DNA from: Bigelowiella natans CCMP2755
Taxonomy: Eukaryota; Cercozoa; Chlorarachniophyceae
NCBI GenBank assembly: GCA_000320545.1
Contig: ADNK01001892.1
Coordinates: forward strand, 17,501 to 79,729
Direction of reading: 5' to 3'
Length of the DNA stretch: 62,229 nt
Shown here: piece after piece, positions 49,515 through 62,085 of the stretch
Layout of the letters: the number at the start of each line of letters is the position of its first letter
Numbering within the stretch: position 1 is the stretch's first letter
Position numbers and translations under genes: made by a program
The notes under the pieces: generated by a model
Seen by the model: only the letters and a program-made list of their open reading frames with translations
The model's database searches: none
Told to the model about the DNA's origin: nothing

Positions 49515-49575
49515 TATATGTATACATAGGAACGAGAGAGGCTTTACATTGAACCTAGGAGTGAGGTATAATATT

Positions 49576-49619
<44 letters not shown>

Positions 49620-50202
49620 ATTTCGTGATTGGTTATGTATTTGTATTTTCTTTATTTTTAAAATGTCGGTGAGATGTTGTCGGTACTAAATACGTACAGA
49701 ATAGTATCATTTCCTGCAACAGGAAACGGGTATTCATTTGTCTTATTTCCAAGAATCATCTGATAGAGACGCTGCTGAGAAAACCATGGTGTTTTGCAGT
49801 CTGATGTGTTAAAGTTCTTTGCTTTCCCCCAGACTTGAATTTCTTGGTCAATCTATGAAATGGTACAATATAAACAATGATGATTATGTGGAAATGATGA
49901 TGGTGATGATGGTTAGTTATGCTATGTGACTCCACATTTGAGTTATCGTATGATCGATTGACTGATCTTTCATTTATTTTGTGTTAAGACATGTGGTTTG
50001 ATGAATGACTAGCAGGAGATTGTCTTTCTTATCTTTGAATCACGTACCATCATCGGCTCAATGCCATATTCTAGCATCTGGGGTACCTAACCAATACATA
50101 AAATCATCATGATAATACTAATGCCATCAACTACCATGTTCCCAATCTCTAACATTGCTATTGAAACAGAGTAATATGATGCTCCTGTATATGCAATAGG
50201 CC

Positions 50203-50238
<36 letters not shown>

Positions 50239-52176
50239 TATAATCATCATTATAATCATCATTATAATCATCATTATCATCATCATCGTGGTGTCGTACT
50301 AGGTATGATCACTAGTATCACAACTCACTCTTTTTGCCTACTATTTATTCTTTTTGAAGGCATTATTAATTGCTCATATGTTTACCACATCTGATGCATT
50401 TGAGAGTTGAAAGGTGATCTTGTGGCGTTTCCATATCACCTTCTCTTCTTCTTGTTCTTCGTTATTAATAATATCTTGCTGTGGTGATGATAATGATAAA
50501 TTGGTTTCTAGTGTTCTTGAAGGTAATACTTTGCACTCAATCTCTATCGTAACCGTTGCCTGCCGATGCAATTACATATATAATAAATCACTACTACTAC
50601 TACACACTTCTACTGCTACTATGTTCTGCTCCTCATCCATCCCTTAAAAGAAAGTCTGATCGAATGATCGAATGAAGGTCATCACGAGTCACTCGAAATT
50701 GCTGCTACTACTGCTGCTGCTGCTGCTACTACTGCACCAATTGAATACATAATCAGTTCTTGATAGAGAGCTGCCAATACTTACTTACTACCTCTATATC
50801 TGGATTTGGAGTGATATGCCCCTGTTCTACAATCCGGTACTGTACACCATCAGACAGCTTAAAAAGGCACCACCACGGTCACCACCCGAAGAATCAGCCA
50901 ACGATTGTTTTGTTTCATGTTATTATCGTCGTCACCAACATTTCCCATTACAACACCGTGTTTGAGTTGAGAGCAGCGTCAATGGTAAAGGGAGGGTATC
51001 GATGACGATCATGATGAATCCGAATATAGTGACGATGAGCGTGTCATAAATAAAGCACACCATCATTATCATCATCATCGTCATCATCATTATTAGAAAC
51101 ACAATTCATGAACAAGCCATCCTCTCAGTTTATAAAAATAAAGACGATGGATGAAGAAGTTATATCTTGATAATTATGCCAATAATGATGGTACGTGTGA
51201 CTACAATTAAAACTGTGATGATACTGATGATGATGGTTATAATATTTCCTCTTTGAAAGGTAACTACTGATATATACGTGCAGATCTGCTTTAAAGTTTG
51301 TGCTGAATCTTTATTCTTATTTGTATTCTAACTAGGAATTTTAAGCCTCTACCTCTCCCCTTCTTTGTATCTTGTGGAGGGTGATATCATACTCGATGAC
51401 AAATTCTGGCTGCTTGCTACTGATAGTTAATGAATCAATTTTGATCAATGAACGAATGAATGAAAACTATGATGATTTTTAATGACATCCTACTTATCTA
51501 TATGCCTCCTACTGTAAGCAATTATAGTCTTACTTGAGCAGATCGTTGCTTGTCATATCGGAATATAGCCTATAAATTCATCATCTTAGAAACTACATAA
51601 TACTACTACTACTACTACTACGAATCATATGGCTTTTTCAGTATCCATTCATTGAAAACAATAAACTAAAATTTGTAGGGATAGTAGTCCCTCTTACTCT
51701 CTGTTAGAATGTTTCATCATTACATACACTGATACGCACTTTTCGAAGTTTGTGATTTGAGGAGACCCTAAGTATGATTTCAATATTAACAATAATAAGC
51801 TGTGTTATAAAATTGTTGTGATGTAGTAGTAGTAGCAGTAGAGCAACGTATCATCCATCATTTTGATAAACATATTACTGTTTTGCTATATATCGTATTT
51901 CGTGGACCATTGTGTCATTTCCCCCTCTTCTTCTTCTTCTTCTAATCCAACTACTACCTAGCATTTGAGGATTATTAACTTTGACATATTTAGAATGTGA
52001 AGATACCCGAGCCACCTAGAGCATAACACATCAATAACGGTCCATAGTAAAAATCTTAATGATGACGATGACAACAAAATCATCTACTCTCTCGCATTGT
52101 CGTAACGCATATAATTCCATCATACAGTAGATATCATTAAATCCAACAGCAATAATACATCCTCAATATCACCATA

Positions 52177-52207
<31 letters not shown>

Positions 52208-53421
52208 CCACCAATCGATTATTATTATTTATTTATTAATGGAAAAGAAAAGAATTAATTAGTGAAGGAAAAGGTGCTACGAAGTAAATCAGCTACGGTA
52301 CTGCCGTAACACCTCTTGAGTGAGCATTGTTGGAAGTGCTGAAACAATGTAGAACAAACATAATAATAGCAGGGATAGTAGTAGTGGATGCAGGTTGGCA
52401 GACGCACGAACCAGGGCAACTCGATGATTTCAAGGAAATGAATTAGAGTATTGTGTTACAATGACAAAGTAATGAAGAACAATAACAAGTACAAGAAGAA
52501 GAAGAAGAAAAAGGAAACTTTGCTGATGGTGTCATATGGTTAAAAAATGAGTTGGTACCATGGTGACGTATAAACATTGATGATAAGTTGCGTAACAAGA
52601 GGCCGATGGTGGATGATGACAACAAAGAGCCTACCTAACTTTATAGCGTCCACAGCTCCTGTTATGCTGCTGGTAGTGGCAGATGTTGATCCTCCACTTC
52701 CTTTAGATGATGACGATAATAATGACAATGATATTGCATCACCACCACCTCCATCCTCACCTCCTCTCTTACTTTTGTCTTTATTCCCTAGTAATCCCTC
52801 GGCACAGGCATATTTCAAACGGCGGCTGTTTATTTAAAGGTGGTATCTATAAGATGACGACGTTGATGGTTATTAGGCGTAAACTCATATAAGGATGACA
52901 CAAAATGATTTTATGTGGTGATATTATATTTTCTCTGATATTAGTGATGAGAGTGATGAGAATGATGAGAATAATGAGAACAATTAATGGCGCAAAGCTT
53001 GGAACGAAGAACAACTGGTAAGCTTCCAAACCCTACTTCTACTATTACTACTGCTATTATGTTACTAACATTATTGGTAATACTGTTATTACTCTAATTA
53101 CTAGTGTTACCCAGAACAAACGACTTTGCGATTGATTCTTCCAACATAGCTGCAGGATGTGGTATATCAATGACGATGATGATGATATCATCATCATCAT
53201 CATAGGCAAGCAAACAAATAGTACAAGATTGGAGAAGGAGGAGGAAGAAAAGATAAGAAGAGACCAGTGGCCAAAATGACTCAATCAATTAAACACGAAA
53301 AGTATGACAACAAATGGCGACGATAAACAATGACAACTACAATGGGTAATAAATATCGCATATAAGATGCCATTACTACTACTACTACAACTACTATGAC
53401 TGATATTGCAACTACGACTCC

Positions 53422-53452
<31 letters not shown>

Positions 53453-54039
53453 CTTATGATGCATTCATCTTGACCCTGGGGCGTGTAGATTTGGGTTCTG
53501 CATAACCATAACAATAAGTAAGAACAAGTAGATTTTTTTGTTCTCCACTACCATAACAACTAACAAGGTAGGATGTTTTTCTGAATAATTGACAAACTCA
53601 ATTGCAATTTTGACAAATGAGCAATACAATGGAAGGAAAGGGATAAGGGTGAGGAGGAGGAGGAGGGTCATAAATGCTTTAAAGCAATTTCCTCATACCA
53701 CCCCATATTCCCCCATATATAGCTGTACACTCTACTTATTCCACTAGCTACAAAATGTGATAATAATACAACTACTGGTGTAACAACATGTTATGCTCCT
53801 GTAAAATCTGTTTTGTGAGACCGGGGGCTATCGACTCCTATGACAAAAATATGAAGAAGAAGAAGAAGAAGAACAACGCAGTTAGGCGCTGCTCCACACA
53901 TCAATCGTCTGTGTACATCAATTGTCTGTGATGATTTATATGAGACTTCTCTCTCCTTCTTTCTCTTGTGTTGTTGGAGTTTGTTCCTTAATGAGCTCTT
54001 AGATGAGCATCTTTCTCCCCCCCTTTCTTTCCCTCCCCC

Positions 54040-54083
<44 letters not shown>

Positions 54084-57000
54084 CCTCTCGACTCGACGAT
54101 GTTCCTCCTCCTTATCGCATACTACACCAAGTATTTACTCTAGACACCATTACTATGAATATATGCTGCTGCTACTGCTACTACTACAGAGTGCTGCTTC
54201 TTCTACTACCTTTCTCAGGATTTTCATCAACTCAACCGCGATCACAAAGCGACGCTTGCCTCTGCTGCTGCTCGTTACGTCATTTGTTCCCTTTTCGTCG
54301 CTATTGCCATTCTTCTGCTTTTATAGATAAAATAAGGAAGGAAGAGAGAAGTGTAAAACCATCAGGATTAATCCTCGTCGTCATTGTTCAAACAACAGTC
54401 TCATCTTATTATCAGAATCAATCCATAAATACAATTCTTCTTGGCATCTGCTTTCATTTGATACTACTTACATTGTCATGTTCTTCTTCCTTGGTAATGA
54501 CTTGGCTGTTGTTTTCATGATGATGCCCATAATTTGGAGAATAATATCCGTATTCAGGCTCTATTGTGAAAATACTCACTTCGCCCTTTCACATACAGAC
54601 ACCGAACAAAGGGGGGGGGGGGGGGGGGGGGGGGGAAGAAGGGGAGAGGAAGCATGCATTAGTAAATAAAATTATCAAGCAAAATACACATAAAAATCCA
54701 CCAAATGGCTTCCAACAGGCAAACAGTATTAGGTTCTCATGCTGTAGTAGTAGTTGTAGTAGTTGTTGTAGTAGTTGTTGTTGATGTTAAATATGTAAGG
54801 AGTCATAGGAGTTGTTGGCCAATAAAGTGGATCATCACTGAGAAAGAGTGATACAACACATCTACTACGGATGGAAACTTACTTCTTCCATTGTTAGTAG
54901 CCCGATTTCCAATCCTTCGCAGCTCTATAAAGATAAAAGAGAACAACAAGAAGAAGAACAGACAATAGACAAAGAAGAAGGGGGATGAAACTATTTGTTG
55001 TACTATGTTTCCAGATTTATTATTTGTAGTGAGTGGTAGGTAGCACCGACAGATGTTGGCCATAGAGTGTTTATTATCATCATCATTCCTATAAGCATAT
55101 CCTTTCAGCAGTAGTTTCTTCAACTAATACTATATCTATGCATCTATTTGATAATAGTAAGTAGAAACTACAAGAATCGATCTTATTCCCAGAGGTATTG
55201 TTAGGCTTTGGAAGTCAGTATATCTTCCTCTTGCACCTTAACAGAAGAAGAGAAGAATAATTGTATCGCATCAATTTTGATACAACTCTCCAACAAGCAG
55301 CAGCTCCTCTATTCCCTCCTCCTCCTAACCGTAGATTTGGCTATTATAACTCACTGAAGTAGGGATCTCCATCTTCAAATCTTGCTTCAAGTGCCACAAC
55401 GACAGAGTCGCCTTTCTGAAGGTCGTTTTCATCAAGTAGTTGTTTGGATATTATGATCAGCATCATCATCACTAGTACGATACCATCTTTAGTAGTAGTA
55501 CTAGTAGTAGTAGTAGTAGTTGTAGTAGTAGTGGCAGTAGTATATTTAGTAAGGCTGCTGATCCTGGGGGGGGGGGGGGGGGGGGAGGTTATGACGTATG
55601 GAAGAGTCTCCAGGAAGATATACACAGCAATGAGGATATATGAATGGGTGGGTAAGAAAATATGAGAAGATGATTACTTCACTCCCAAGCCGCCGCCACA
55701 AAAGATAGATTGATTATTCTGCAATCATTTATCAAATATTCCTCTTCTTGTTCTTCTTCTCGTTCCTACTCGTAGTACTATTACTACGTCTACAACAACT
55801 ACCTTTGCGAATTCAAAGTTGCCAAGACCCCTTCGCTTTTGGATTTTTAAGACCCCTGAAGAGAAGTGAAGAGAGAAGGAAGAATATATGTTAATGGCCT
55901 CGTGCTAAGAACAGCATTTGTGGTGGTGGTAGTGGTGGTGGTGGGGATGGTGGGGATGGTGGGGATGGTGATGATAATGATGATAATGATAACAATCTTG
56001 TTGTTGTTGTTGTGATTGCAGTGGATCATATCACTTGTGCGGCGGTGTAGTGACAGTAGTAGTCGTCAACATATACATATCCTGTGCGGTGTAGTGACAG
56101 TAGCATCGTACAACACAGATACATACATACATACATATTTACATACATACCCCGATCGGATGTCAGGTAATACGACCTCAGGAGATCCTCTTGCGTTATC
56201 ATAAAATACTTATCTTCAAGCCTGAACAACAACAACAACAACAACAAAAACAAGAAGAAGAAAAATAAGAAGAGAAAGAAGAAGAGATGGGCAAACCGTT
56301 GTGGATCATGTAACATAATCGTCCTCTTCATAGTCATCATAAGAACGACTATCATACCGAGTACGATCATAATTGCTGGGTAGTACCATCAATATAAAAC
56401 TAGCACTGAAAGGGAGGGCTGTGTGCGAAATTTGCTGGTAGTAAAGAGACGTACGTTTGTTGCTAATCGTTGAAAATTATTCAATGTACATTCAAATTAT
56501 TATTACCTCGATTTTGCTCGATTTTTTGCTGCTAGTTCTGCAGCCTATGGAAGAATGTTGCAAAACAAAAATAATAGAGTAAGAACTATAGAAGAATGTT
56601 GCAAAACAAAAATAATAGAGTAGGAACTATGGAAGAATGGTGCAAAATAAAAATAATAGAGTAGGAACCATGGAAGAATGGTGCAAAACAAAAATAATAG
56701 AGAAGGAACTACTAGTGAGCTATCAGTACCAACAACGAATCTTGAGAGTAATAGTTGAACGTGGTCATTGTATAAAATAGAGATTGTCGTAACGGCAAAC
56801 GACACGCAACACCACCCACCTTGATAGTCGTTCTGTCTACCCGTTTGTCAGGAGGATCTCTGATTTCCTATGTGTCAGTAGTAGGGAAAAAAGAAAGAAG
56901 ACAGACAGACAGTGACAACATACGGCTGATGCGGAAGAATATATGTTAATGATAATACGGCTACAATTGTATGCTATCTTGTCTTATTCCCTCCTCCTTC

Positions 57001-57639
57001 TCTCTCCTTCTCTGGTTTGGAAACAGCACCGCATATCAATATGCCTCCTCGCCTCTGAACAACAGGAAAGCTAGCCCTGCTACAGCAACTCACCTCAAGA
57101 ATTTTTTGTCGCTCATCGGCGGAGTTTTCGTCCGATGGTGGAGGTGACAAGGTGGACGCGCCATCTAGTTATTGTTTATTTAAGAAAAACACATCAACTG
57201 ATGATGTGCTGAAAGCGAGATGTAGTCAAGGAAGTTTAACCCTCCTGCTCGCTGGAGAGAGGATCCTCACCCTTTTTAGATAATAACGATGATGATCCTA
57301 TGTAGCAGCAGCAACAATAGCAACAACAACAACAACAACACACACACACACACAAACGCCCGTATAATCCATCGGTATCAACACCTCAAATTATAGAGCA
57401 AGGTACCACCGCTAAGCTGGTTTACTCGCAAGATCCTAGACATAGCATTATTATTTGGTGATTGAGCGATATCTTGAGAGTAGTAATCTTTGGATGCTGC
57501 CTCGCTCCATAATAACCCTGATTAATTATTTAGCCAATAGTCGTCTGACTTACTTACTTCTTCTTACATTGCAAGGATTATAAAACACCACCATACTTAT
57601 AAAAATTGCAGCGAGAAGAAGACTTCGAATTGCGCCCAT
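46336..57639 (-). CDS. FKBP-like peptidyl-prolyl isomerase with C-terminal TPR, multi-exon
   Basis: Phase-consistent 5' exons: 57597-57639 (hydrophobic start MGAIRSLLLAAIFI), 57407-57517, 57094-57164, 56820-56867, 56507-56544, an 18-nt exon 56358-56375, 56151-56221, 55803-55855, 55351-55415, 54883-54922, 54210-54317. The last three give KGDSVVVALEARFEDGDPYF, GLEIGLLTMEE and RRFVIAVEL, the core pattern of an FKBP domain (VxVxYxxxxxDG...GLxxGLxxMxxGExxxxxI). Further exons: about 52634-52818, 52306-52331 (LPTMLTQE), 51547-51583, 51353-51418 (FVIEYDITLHKIQ), 50792-50860 (SDGVQYRIVEQG, a second FKBP-like start), 50385-50565, 50048-50087, 49694-49855, about 49021-49080 (ISDAFYQKEMGNRFFNLG), 48429-48515, 47495-47550 (NMGALCLKEDKFREAEKW, a TPR helix pair) and the last, 46336-46425, ending GRVEHD. 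Multi-FKBP plus TPR proteins are co-chaperones; the hydrophobic N-terminus hints at ER targeting. Exons between 53000 and 54000 are unresolved. Confidence 0.68.
49419..49612. repeat. Duplicated 45-bp segment, each copy followed by (TA)n
   Basis: AACGAGAGAAGCTTTACATTGAACCTAG (49419) and AACGAGAGAGGCTTTACATTGAACCTAG (49531) begin two copies of a segment of about 45 bp, each followed by a long (TA)n tract. The module is intronic in the FKBP/TPR gene. Confidence 0.85.
54611..54635 (+). repeat. Poly-G tract (25 G)
   Basis: Uninterrupted run of 25 G within an intron of the minus-strand FKBP/TPR gene (poly-C in the transcript). A run of about 20 G occurs at 55566-55585 in the same gene. Confidence 0.95.
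56546..56710. repeat. Four tandem copies of a 41-bp unit
   Basis: Unit TATGGAAGAATGTTGCAAAA...TAATAGAGTAGGAAC is repeated four times with a few substitutions, immediately upstream (in gene sense) of the 3' splice site of exon 56507-56544. Confidence 0.9.
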
Positions 57640-58688
57640 GATCAGCTCTAATCTGCACTTCCCCACACATTTTCTCCTCGATGCCAAGCGCAGCCGAGCC
57701 ACCATCGTGATTTATACTACTAGCTGCTGCTGCTGCTGCTTGGCAATCGATCGATCGGTCGATAGATAGTATTTATCTCCTGACAACCACGAACCAGGCA
57801 CATGATGCGTCAGTTATTAACATGCGACATTGATAATATAAGCAAAAAATAAGAATTTGATAATAATTAATTTGTCGCCTGCTGCTCCAATTGGGAATGC
57901 TGTTTTTTGTGTTGTCGTTGTTGTTGTCACCGCTGAATTCATTATCAATCATGTTTTAAGGCAGCAATTATCGAAACATTCTGCTTTCGAGGGGATTGAA
58001 ATTGGGCGTTGTCATTATTTTCGTATCGTCGTTGTTCCATTAAAACAACGATGAGGTGCATCACGGCTCGTGCTCGTAGTGTTTATTAGACCCTGCTGTA
58101 ACAAACCCCAGAGCAAATGTGAAAATGTACAAAAAGTAAGAGATTGATGCCGAAGTTCCGCACATTTCCGTACTCATTGTCACTGGGAGTAATTTTCCTG
58201 AGAAAGCCTTTAGATACCATGTCGCTAACCCTAATTCCCACCAAATCCTCTATTGAGAATTCCGGCACATTTTTGGTTGGATGCACCCTCGAAACTCTCT
58301 TGTATTGGAGCAAGATTTGTGTTTGTCGGGTACACCTCAAAGCAAAGTTCAACATACTGTCATCAAACAACAATTTTTAGAAGTTCCAGTACTTTTTAAG
58401 GGAAAACGCCATGGATTTTGTACCAGTAATAACGGTACTATCATTTCTCTTTTCAGACTCCGCATCAAGTCCACATGCGCAAAAAAACACCCGCTCGCCC
58501 CGGTTTTGACCGTTTTCCCCGATTTAGAGTAAATAGATGTTCTAAAATTAATTAGATGATGGTCAAATGATGTCGCAGAAAAAAAACAGGTGAATCGGAT
58601 AAATGAAGCGGAACTAAATTTAAATCTTATTTCACTCAAAAAAAGATACTCCTTCTCACTTCTCACAAACCCAAAGCACACCCTAAGC
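57640..58688. other. Intergenic between divergent genes, with an ORF-rich stretch
   Basis: The gap between the divergent FKBP/TPR (minus) and SDR (plus) genes. 57715-57850 has (CTG)n and GATC/ATCG palindromes. 58080-58690 is open in frames on both strands (minus 58086-58373 and 58349-58690, plus 58144-58532), with protein-like composition but no recognised domain, for example minus VHPTKNVPEFSIEDLVGIRV. It may be an old coding relic or mobile-element fragment; I cannot support a gene. The SDR promoter presumably lies in its right part. Confidence 0.45.
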
Positions 58689-60130
58689 ATGTTGCGGTAC
58701 CTTCCTCCTCCCCTCCCACTTCCTCAGCTAACAGACTGTGTGTTGTGTTATTAGATCCGTCATTCAACGTTTTTCTCGCCGTAATCTCACCGGAATTACA
58801 CGCTCTATGTCGTCAAAGCGTGCGATCGGTGACGATGAATGCTTTGTTATCACTGGCGGTGGATCCGGTATTGGACAAGCCGCTTCCATGGACCTCCTTC
58901 GCCGTGGAGTCACTGTAAAGCAACAGATGCATTTATTCATCGATGTAATTTTTCTTGCCTGAATAACTCTTACGGGTGGTTTTTTTCGTAGCTTGTTGTG
59001 ATGGGACCAATCCAGAAAGAACTCGACGACACCATGGCTCTCGCAAAGAGCGAGGACGTGAAGGTGATTCAAATCCGGAATGACAAATAAATCTTCCTCT
59101 TCCTGATGAAAATGTAAAAAATTATAGGGAGAAATGATTCCAGTTCTTGCAGATATCCGCGAGGATTCTGGGCGAAAAGCTGTAGCTGACGCAGTGAAGT
59201 CCACCGGAAAGGATCTTCGTGTTCTTATCCACAATGCTGGTGTAAATACCCCTTGCAAGAAGATGATGGATCTTTCTCCAGCTGAATGGGATCGGGTAAC
59301 ATAGCCACTATGCTATTTCGTTCTCCTACTTCCTCATTTTGCACTTGTCTCATATTTATTTTTTCGTCCTCTCTGTGTCGATCATAGGTTATGAACATCA
59401 ACATGAACGGTCCTCTCTACCTCACTCAAGAGCTATACCCACTCTTTGGAAAGGCTGACACCGATAAGAACCGTATTCTCATGCTCTCTACAATTGCAAA
59501 GGCTTGTACGGGTCTACCAAAGTAAGCAGCATATTTAGCCAGTACTCTCCCACCACACCCCATAATCATGAGGATTATTATTTGTCATATCATACAATTA
59601 GCTACGGTCCTTACTGTGTTTCCAAGCTTGGAGCATACGGTATTGCACTGATGTTGAAGGAGGAACTTCCCGAGGGATCTACTCCAGTGTACACCTCCAC
59701 TCTTGTGCCCGGAGAAGTGAACACAGAGATGCAAAAACAGACAGCTTACAGCAGCTCCTCTGGATTCCCAGAGCATCTTGTCAAGCATTGGCGCATGCTT
59801 CATGAAACTAACCAGCTTCTTCCTCCTGCTGTTCCTGGAGCTTTCATCTCCTTTGTCACCTGCGATACGGTAAAATAATAATGATAATGATATTAGTATT
59901 TGAGACCAGCACCCTTTTGCCATTGAGTGGGGTGGGGTGTAGGGTTGGAATAGAGTGTGCTGCTGTTTGATTCTAATAATCTAAAATATGTTAATACACA
60001 GACTCCTCAAGAATATCTTGACAATGAGTGGTTCGTCTACGATGACTGGCACCATGAAAGGTGGGCTCAGGGATTTGCGGCTGATGGTGTGGAAATCAAG
60101 GAGCCTGTTGGCCTGTTCGGGGACCATTAG
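58689..60130 (+). CDS. Short-chain dehydrogenase/reductase with mitochondrial-type presequence (312 aa, 7 exons)
   Basis: Exons 58689-58696, 58755-58914, 58992-59063, 59128-59295, 59388-59521, 59602-59869 and 60002-60130 join in phase to 939 nt. The first coding exon is only ATGTTGCG; a 58-nt intron (GTACCT...TTATTAG) joins it to the next, giving MLRSVIQRFSRRNLTGITRS, an Arg/Ser-rich stretch without acidic residues that looks like a mitochondrial targeting peptide. Then comes a classical SDR: TGGGSGIG cofactor loop, IHNAG, a catalytic-Ser region MLSTIAKAC and the YCVSK (YxxxK) active site. SDRs of this size reduce carbonyls or oxidise alcohols with NAD(P)H; the substrate is unknown. Without the tiny exon the first ATG would be 58807 and the presequence would be lost. 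The introns are short and almost free of microsatellites, unlike the minus-strand neighbours. Confidence 0.92.
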
Positions 60131-61566
60131 ATTAGCTATTTAGTTCTGAATCACCATGTTGGATTCATACCAGCAAGCAGTGCACCAGTGTTGCATGGAA
60201 AATGTGATCTAAATTCCCTACATTGCATTTTCTCCCAGCGTCTTGAATCGAAAACGGAACCCTAATTGATTGCTCTGCTGGGCGCGCGCCTAGCGTAGGT
60301 GGCACGGCAAATGACATCGTTTGCCTGTGAGTGTTGTTGCGTTTGTGATTGTGCATGTAACACACCAGTGCACGCATAGCTAGCAGCTACCGGTCTAGCG
60401 GTGTGGTGTGCGTGCCCGCCACTCTGTTTGCGCTGTCATGCGTGTGCCTAGCTAGCTAGATGCATCTCTAGATCTAGAGATCAACACGCAGCATCAAAGC
60501 AGGCAACCGTGCAGATGTGTGTGCATGCAAATGCAAGGAATGATGCACGTCTAGCTAGCTAGCTTGCAAGCTAGCAAGCTCCAGAGCTAACAAGCTGCAC
60601 GTGCGCCTACGTGGCATGCTAGCATGGCTAGTAGGTCTAGAGGTGCAGGCGCTTGCGATGTTTGTTGTTGCATTCTGCATTGCATTCTAGCATTGCTTGC
60701 ATTCCGCTAGCCACATGTGGAACTTTGGCACTGCCATGGACTGCATGCTAGCATGAACATGGATGCACGCACTGTGTCCAGATTTCAACATCACTTGAGC
60801 AAGCCAGCTAGCCGCCGCTAGCTCCAGAGCTTTTTCCACACCACAGTGTAGCCATGGTGCTATGTCGCTAGCTCCAGAGCACAATCAGTGTGCTGCGGGC
60901 GTAGCCACCGCAGCTAATCTAGAGCTTTGGCTAGCAGCGCTGCCGTAGCTGCATGAATGGCTAGCTCGCCAGTGCATGTGTGCACACGAATGCATGAAAC
61001 ATGCATGCTAGCCAGGCCTGCAGCTACGTGCATGCACATGTCCCGCATGCATGCATGTCTACAAATGTGCGCTGTCTGGACTGCTATGTGCTAGTACAGT
61101 CTGTCACCTAGTGCGACGTACAACATCAATTCGCAAACAGACGACATGGAATCTGGAGAATTGATGAATTATGCGAAAGTGACATGCTAGCATGTAACAG
61201 CTACATGAGGATGACAATTGAACAAATTTAGTTCATTAATCACATCCATCTTGCAACTACCGTAACAATTAACAATTAAGATTTTGCATTTTATTAGAGT
61301 CAAATGACACAAATGAAAAGCGCGCTAGCAAAACTAGAAAAGCCATACGATGATCGATCGATCTAGCGCAGCCTAAATTAGTTTTTATCATTTGACTTCT
61401 TGAAGGAACGCGCAACTACACTATGCCATCTATTACCCTGTTACTATTGCGTTCAGAAGGTAATCGAATTCATCAGTTGGAACCTGCAAAAGTGCGAATG
61501 ATTTGATTCTTCTTAGAACACTGCTGCTGTGTGGCAGTATTTATGTCATATTTGAGACATTTGGAT

Positions 61567-61628
<62 letters not shown>

Positions 61629-61936
61629 GTGTTTATTTGTCTATACATGTGTGGTGCTAAAGTGGACATAAAATGATGTGTTTATTGTTCAAGCTGCTTG
61701 CCTCCTCAACAAATTGGCACGGAAGGCCTAAGAATGATAGTAATTATAAATGATGATATGATGCTGCTCAACAATAAAAAAATACCAAAACAGATGCATA
61801 GGAGAGGTTAGGATTCAATCACGCTGCTGCTGCAAAACTATTCAATTTTATCGGGGGAAATTCTATTATAAAGCTGCCAGTCTTCTATCGTGTTATAATA
61901 CCATGCTACATTGTTTGTATATTGTTCTAGGATGTA
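60131..61936. repeat. Intergenic region with CTAG/TGCA-rich island
   Basis: 60170-61200 is the most extreme of the islands: GCTAGC, CTAGCTAG, TGCATGCA and CATGCTAGCATG words fill it and no microsatellite occurs. The segment CAGCTACATGAGGATGACAA at 61199 and the following bases match 18257-18320 in diverged form. 61200-61936 returns to AT-rich sequence with a (TC)n-(TG)n tract at 61569-61627. No gene is supported; the minus ORFs at 60165-60377 and 60687-60884 are uninformative. Confidence 0.6.
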
Positions 61937-62050
61937 TTATGTTTGTTGTTTGAAAATTGAATTTATAAATGATGATTCATCTAGATCATTTCGAATGATA
62001 TATTGACCACCTATTCCAAGCAAGTTAGGCATCTTGAGATCTTTCTGCAC

Positions 62051-62085
<35 letters not shown>

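Noticed and set aside
53690-53830. RCC1-type repeat in the FKBP/TPR gene
   Set aside because: The VYSYIWGNMG reading is one of two possible frames; the alternative frame fits the surrounding phase better, and no RCC1 repeat series follows.
57240-57290. Extra exon GEDPLSSEQEG in the FKBP/TPR gene
   Set aside because: It cannot be inserted between exons 57407-57517 and 57094-57164 without breaking phase, while those two join directly in phase.
58086-58690. Gene between the FKBP/TPR and SDR genes
   Set aside because: Open frames exist on both strands with protein-like composition, but frames break and no domain or consistent splice set could be found.
60687-60884. 65-codon minus ORF in the right island
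   Set aside because: Lies in palindrome-dense sequence and has no domain or splice context.
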